From Rhodanobacter sp. DHB23 (lineage in GTDB: Bacteria > Pseudomonadota > Gammaproteobacteria > Xanthomonadales > Rhodanobacteraceae): a stretch of 64,000 nt of DNA. The DNA is taken from assembly GCF_014842975.1 (NCBI RefSeq), contig NZ_JACYXK010000021.1, positions 62,001 to 126,000 on the forward strand. The letters run 5' to 3'. Numbering within the stretch: position 1 is the first letter of the stretch; the number at the start of each line of letters is the position of its first letter. A program made the translations under genes and the position numbers. Under the pieces are notes generated by a model. That model was not told the origin of the DNA. It was given only the letters and a program-made list of their open reading frames with translations, and searched no databases. This document shows positions 62,341-64,000 of the stretch, in pieces.

Positions 62341-63204
62341 ATGGACTACCGCGGACGCTTCGCCCCCTCGCCCACCGGCCTGCTGCATTTCGGCTCGCTG
62401 GTCGCCGCCGTGGGCAGCTGGCTGTGCGCGCGGCACGCCGGCGGCCGCTGGCTGTTGCGCATGGAAGACATCGACCCGCCGCGCGAGGTTGCCGGCTCGG
62501 CTGACGCCATCCTCGCCGCGCTGCCGGCGTTCGGCCTCGTCGCCGACGGGCCGGTGCTGCGGCAGTCGCAGCGCAGTGATGCCTACGCCGCCGCCTTCGC
62601 CCGGCTGCGCGCACTCGACGCGGTCTTCCCTTGCTGGTGCAGCCGCAGCGGACTGGCCGCCAGCGGGCTGCATCGCGACGGCCGTTGCACCAGCCCGCCC
62701 GACCCGGACCGCGAACCCGCGTGGCGGCTGCGCACGCCGGACATCGAGATCGCCTTCGACGACGTCTTGCAGGGGCCGCAACGACAGAACCTGCGCGAAA
62801 CCGCCGGCGACTTCGTGATACGCCGCGTCGAGGGCCTGTATTCCTACCAGCTGGCCTGCGTGGTGGACGACGCCCACCAGGGCATCACCGAGGTGGTGCG
62901 CGGCTGCGACCTGCTCGACTCCACGCCGCGGCAGATCCACCTGCAGCGCCTGCTCGGCCTGCCCACGCCGCGCTACCTGCACCTGCCGCTGGCGCTGGAC
63001 GCGCAGGGGCGCAAGCTGTCCAAGTCGGCGCAGGCCCTGCCGGTCGATCCCGCCGACCCGCTGCCGGCGCTGCGCCGCGCGCTGGATTTCCTCGGCCAGC
63101 CGGTGCCGACGGATGCCGCCGATGCGCCGGGAATGCTGGCTGCCGCCCTGCGCCGCTTCGATCCCGCGCGCATGCCGCAGCGCAGCGGTTGCTTTGTCAT
63201 CTGA
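62341..63204 (+). CDS. gluQ: Glutamyl-Q tRNA(Asp) synthetase
   Basis: The 287-residue enzyme is the truncated GluRS paralogue that attaches glutamate to queuosine of tRNA-Asp. It has the HIGH-type motif (FAPSPTGLLHFGSL), the lysine motif RKLSKSAQA and no anticodon-binding domain. Three cysteines of the zinc site are Cys98, Cys100 and Cys116, in the usual C-x-C ... C order. The Tyr commonly found four residues before the last Cys is Arg112 here. Glutamate-specific contacts lie in RMEDIDPPR. The ATG at 62341 (MDYRGRFAPSPTG) is typical. Confidence 0.95.
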   Translation: MDYRGRFAPSPTGLLHFGSLVAAVGSWLCARHAGGRWLLRMEDIDPPREVAGSADAILAALPAFGLVADGPVLRQSQRSDAYAAAFARLRALDAVFPCWCSRSGLAASGLHRDGRCTSPPDPDREPAWRLRTPDIEIAFDDVLQGPQRQNLRETAGDFVIRRVEGLYSYQLACVVDDAHQGITEVVRGCDLLDSTPRQIHLQRLLGLPTPRYLHLPLALDAQGRKLSKSAQALPVDPADPLPALRRALDFLGQPVPTDAADAPGMLAAALRRFDPARMPQRSGCFVI

Positions 63205-63286
63205 ACCGTTATAAATCCCCGGTGGGCCAACGCCGGTCGCCGACCGTCGCGCCATGCGCCCGCCACCATCCCCAAGGAGACTCGAC

Positions 63287-64000
63287 ATGACGCAACGCAC
63301 GGCTTTGGTCACCGGCGGCACGGGCGGCATCGGCAGCGCCATCGTGCGCTACCTCGCCCGGCAGGGGCATCGGGTCGCCACCAACTACCGCAACGCGGAG
63401 AAGGCCGATGCCTGGTGCAAGGCCATGGCCGACGAAGGCATCGAGGTGTGCATGGTGGCCGGCGACGTCTCCGAGCCCGCCTCCTGCGAGGCGATGATCC
63501 AGGAGATCGCCGGCAAGATCGGCCCGGTGGACATCCTGGTCAACAACGCCGGCATCACCCGCGACACCACCTTCCACAAGATGAGCTACCAGCAGTGGAC
63601 GGACGTGATCAACACCAACCTCAACGCCTGCTTCAACGTCACCCGCCAGGTGATCGACGGCATGCGCGAGCGCAAGTGGGGCCGCATCGTGCAGATCAGC
63701 TCGATCAACGGCCAGAAGGGCCAGTACGGCCAGGCCAACTACGCCGCCGCCAAGGCCGGCATGCACGGTTTCACCATCTCGCTGGCGCAGGAAAACGCCA
63801 AGTTCGGCATCACCGTCAACACCGTCTCGCCCGGTTACGTGGGCACCGACATGGTGATGGCCGTGCCGGAGGACGTGCGCGCGAAGATCGTGGCGCAGAT
63901 CCCGGTGGGCCGCCTCGGCCGCCCCGACGAGATCGCCCACGCCGTGGCCTTCTTCACCGGCGACGAGGCGGCATGGATCACCGGCGCGAACCTCGCCATC
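63287..64000 (+). CDS. phaB: Acetoacetyl-CoA reductase (PhaB-type SDR), truncated by the window end
   Basis: The visible 238 codons encode a short-chain dehydrogenase with NADP-binding TGGTGGIG, NNAG and the catalytic triad (ISSINGQKGQYGQANYAAAKAG: Ser, Tyr, Lys). The INGQKGQYGQ stretch is characteristic of PhaB, which reduces acetoacetyl-CoA to (R)-3-hydroxybutyryl-CoA in polyhydroxyalkanoate synthesis, rather than FabG. An AAGGAG site precedes the ATG at 63287. The usual length is about 246, so only the last few residues are missing. phaC or related genes are not in view. Confidence 0.9.
   Translation, partial: MTQRTALVTGGTGGIGSAIVRYLARQGHRVATNYRNAEKADAWCKAMADEGIEVCMVAGDVSEPASCEAMIQEIAGKIGPVDILVNNAGITRDTTFHKMSYQQWTDVINTNLNACFNVTRQVIDGMRERKWGRIVQISSINGQKGQYGQANYAAAKAGMHGFTISLAQENAKFGITVNTVSPGYVGTDMVMAVPEDVRAKIVAQIPVGRLGRPDEIAHAVAFFTGDEAAWITGANLAI

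Overview
The window reads as a chromosomal segment of a high-GC gammaproteobacterium. The recA-recX-alaS-csrA-tRNA-Ser block, the gene styles and the strong G/C third-position bias fit the Xanthomonadales, most likely Rhodanobacteraceae (Rhodanobacter, Dyella, Frateuria or relatives). That placement is inferred from content and not from a database match. No phage, conjugative module or CRISPR array was seen. The one mobile-element candidate is a short inverted-repeat element at 11796-12064.

Layout. 1-6.8 kb: glutathione-dependent formaldehyde dehydrogenase, an amino-acid permease, a rhomboid protease, an NlpC/P60 hydrolase with a structured leader, YggS and an M20 dipeptidase, mostly on the minus strand. 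6.9-8.4 kb: a lower-GC pair (membrane-anchored unknown plus SET-domain protein) and a GNAT acetyltransferase. 8.5-11.6 kb: an M1-type metallopeptidase translationally coupled to a polytopic membrane protein. 12.1-18.5 kb: a six-gene operon joining an OmpR-type two-component system to a complete tripartite ABC exporter (outer membrane factor, permease, ATPase, adaptor).

18.5-30.6 kb is the most interesting part. An NtrC-type sigma-54 response regulator and its sensor kinase lie divergent to a porin-like barrel and a small phosphate-binding-like protein. Next comes a plus-strand run with 4-nt overlaps: GT9 glycosyltransferase, GT39 transferase, two tandem LAB_N three-helix proteins and a second GT39. 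A glutamine-dependent asparagine-synthase-like amidotransferase follows. In front of the GT9 gene is a near-consensus sigma-54 promoter (23615-23629) with an 11/12-matched inverted repeat about 100 bp upstream of the predicted transcription start. I read this as a signal-controlled envelope-glycan modification system whose operon is probably driven by the neighbouring NtrC-type regulator.

30.6-36.2 kb holds housekeeping genes (tRNA-Ser, csrA, alaS, recX, recA, pncC). 36.3-46.8 kb is a seven-gene assimilatory nitrate/nitrite operon (transporter, nirB, nirD, a free-standing NirB-like flavoprotein reductase, nasA, cysG, hemD). It is preceded by an intrinsic terminator in its own leader, suggesting attenuation. 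47-54 kb has mutS, a DHFR-like reductase, a GST/TetR pair sharing a palindromic operator, and katG with a correctly spaced OxyR site. 54-64 kb has two paralogous stand-alone response regulators on either side of a small secreted protein, then hslR, an AEC-family carrier, two lineage-type unknowns, htpG, htpX, gluQ and the start of an acetoacetyl-CoA reductase cut by the window edge.
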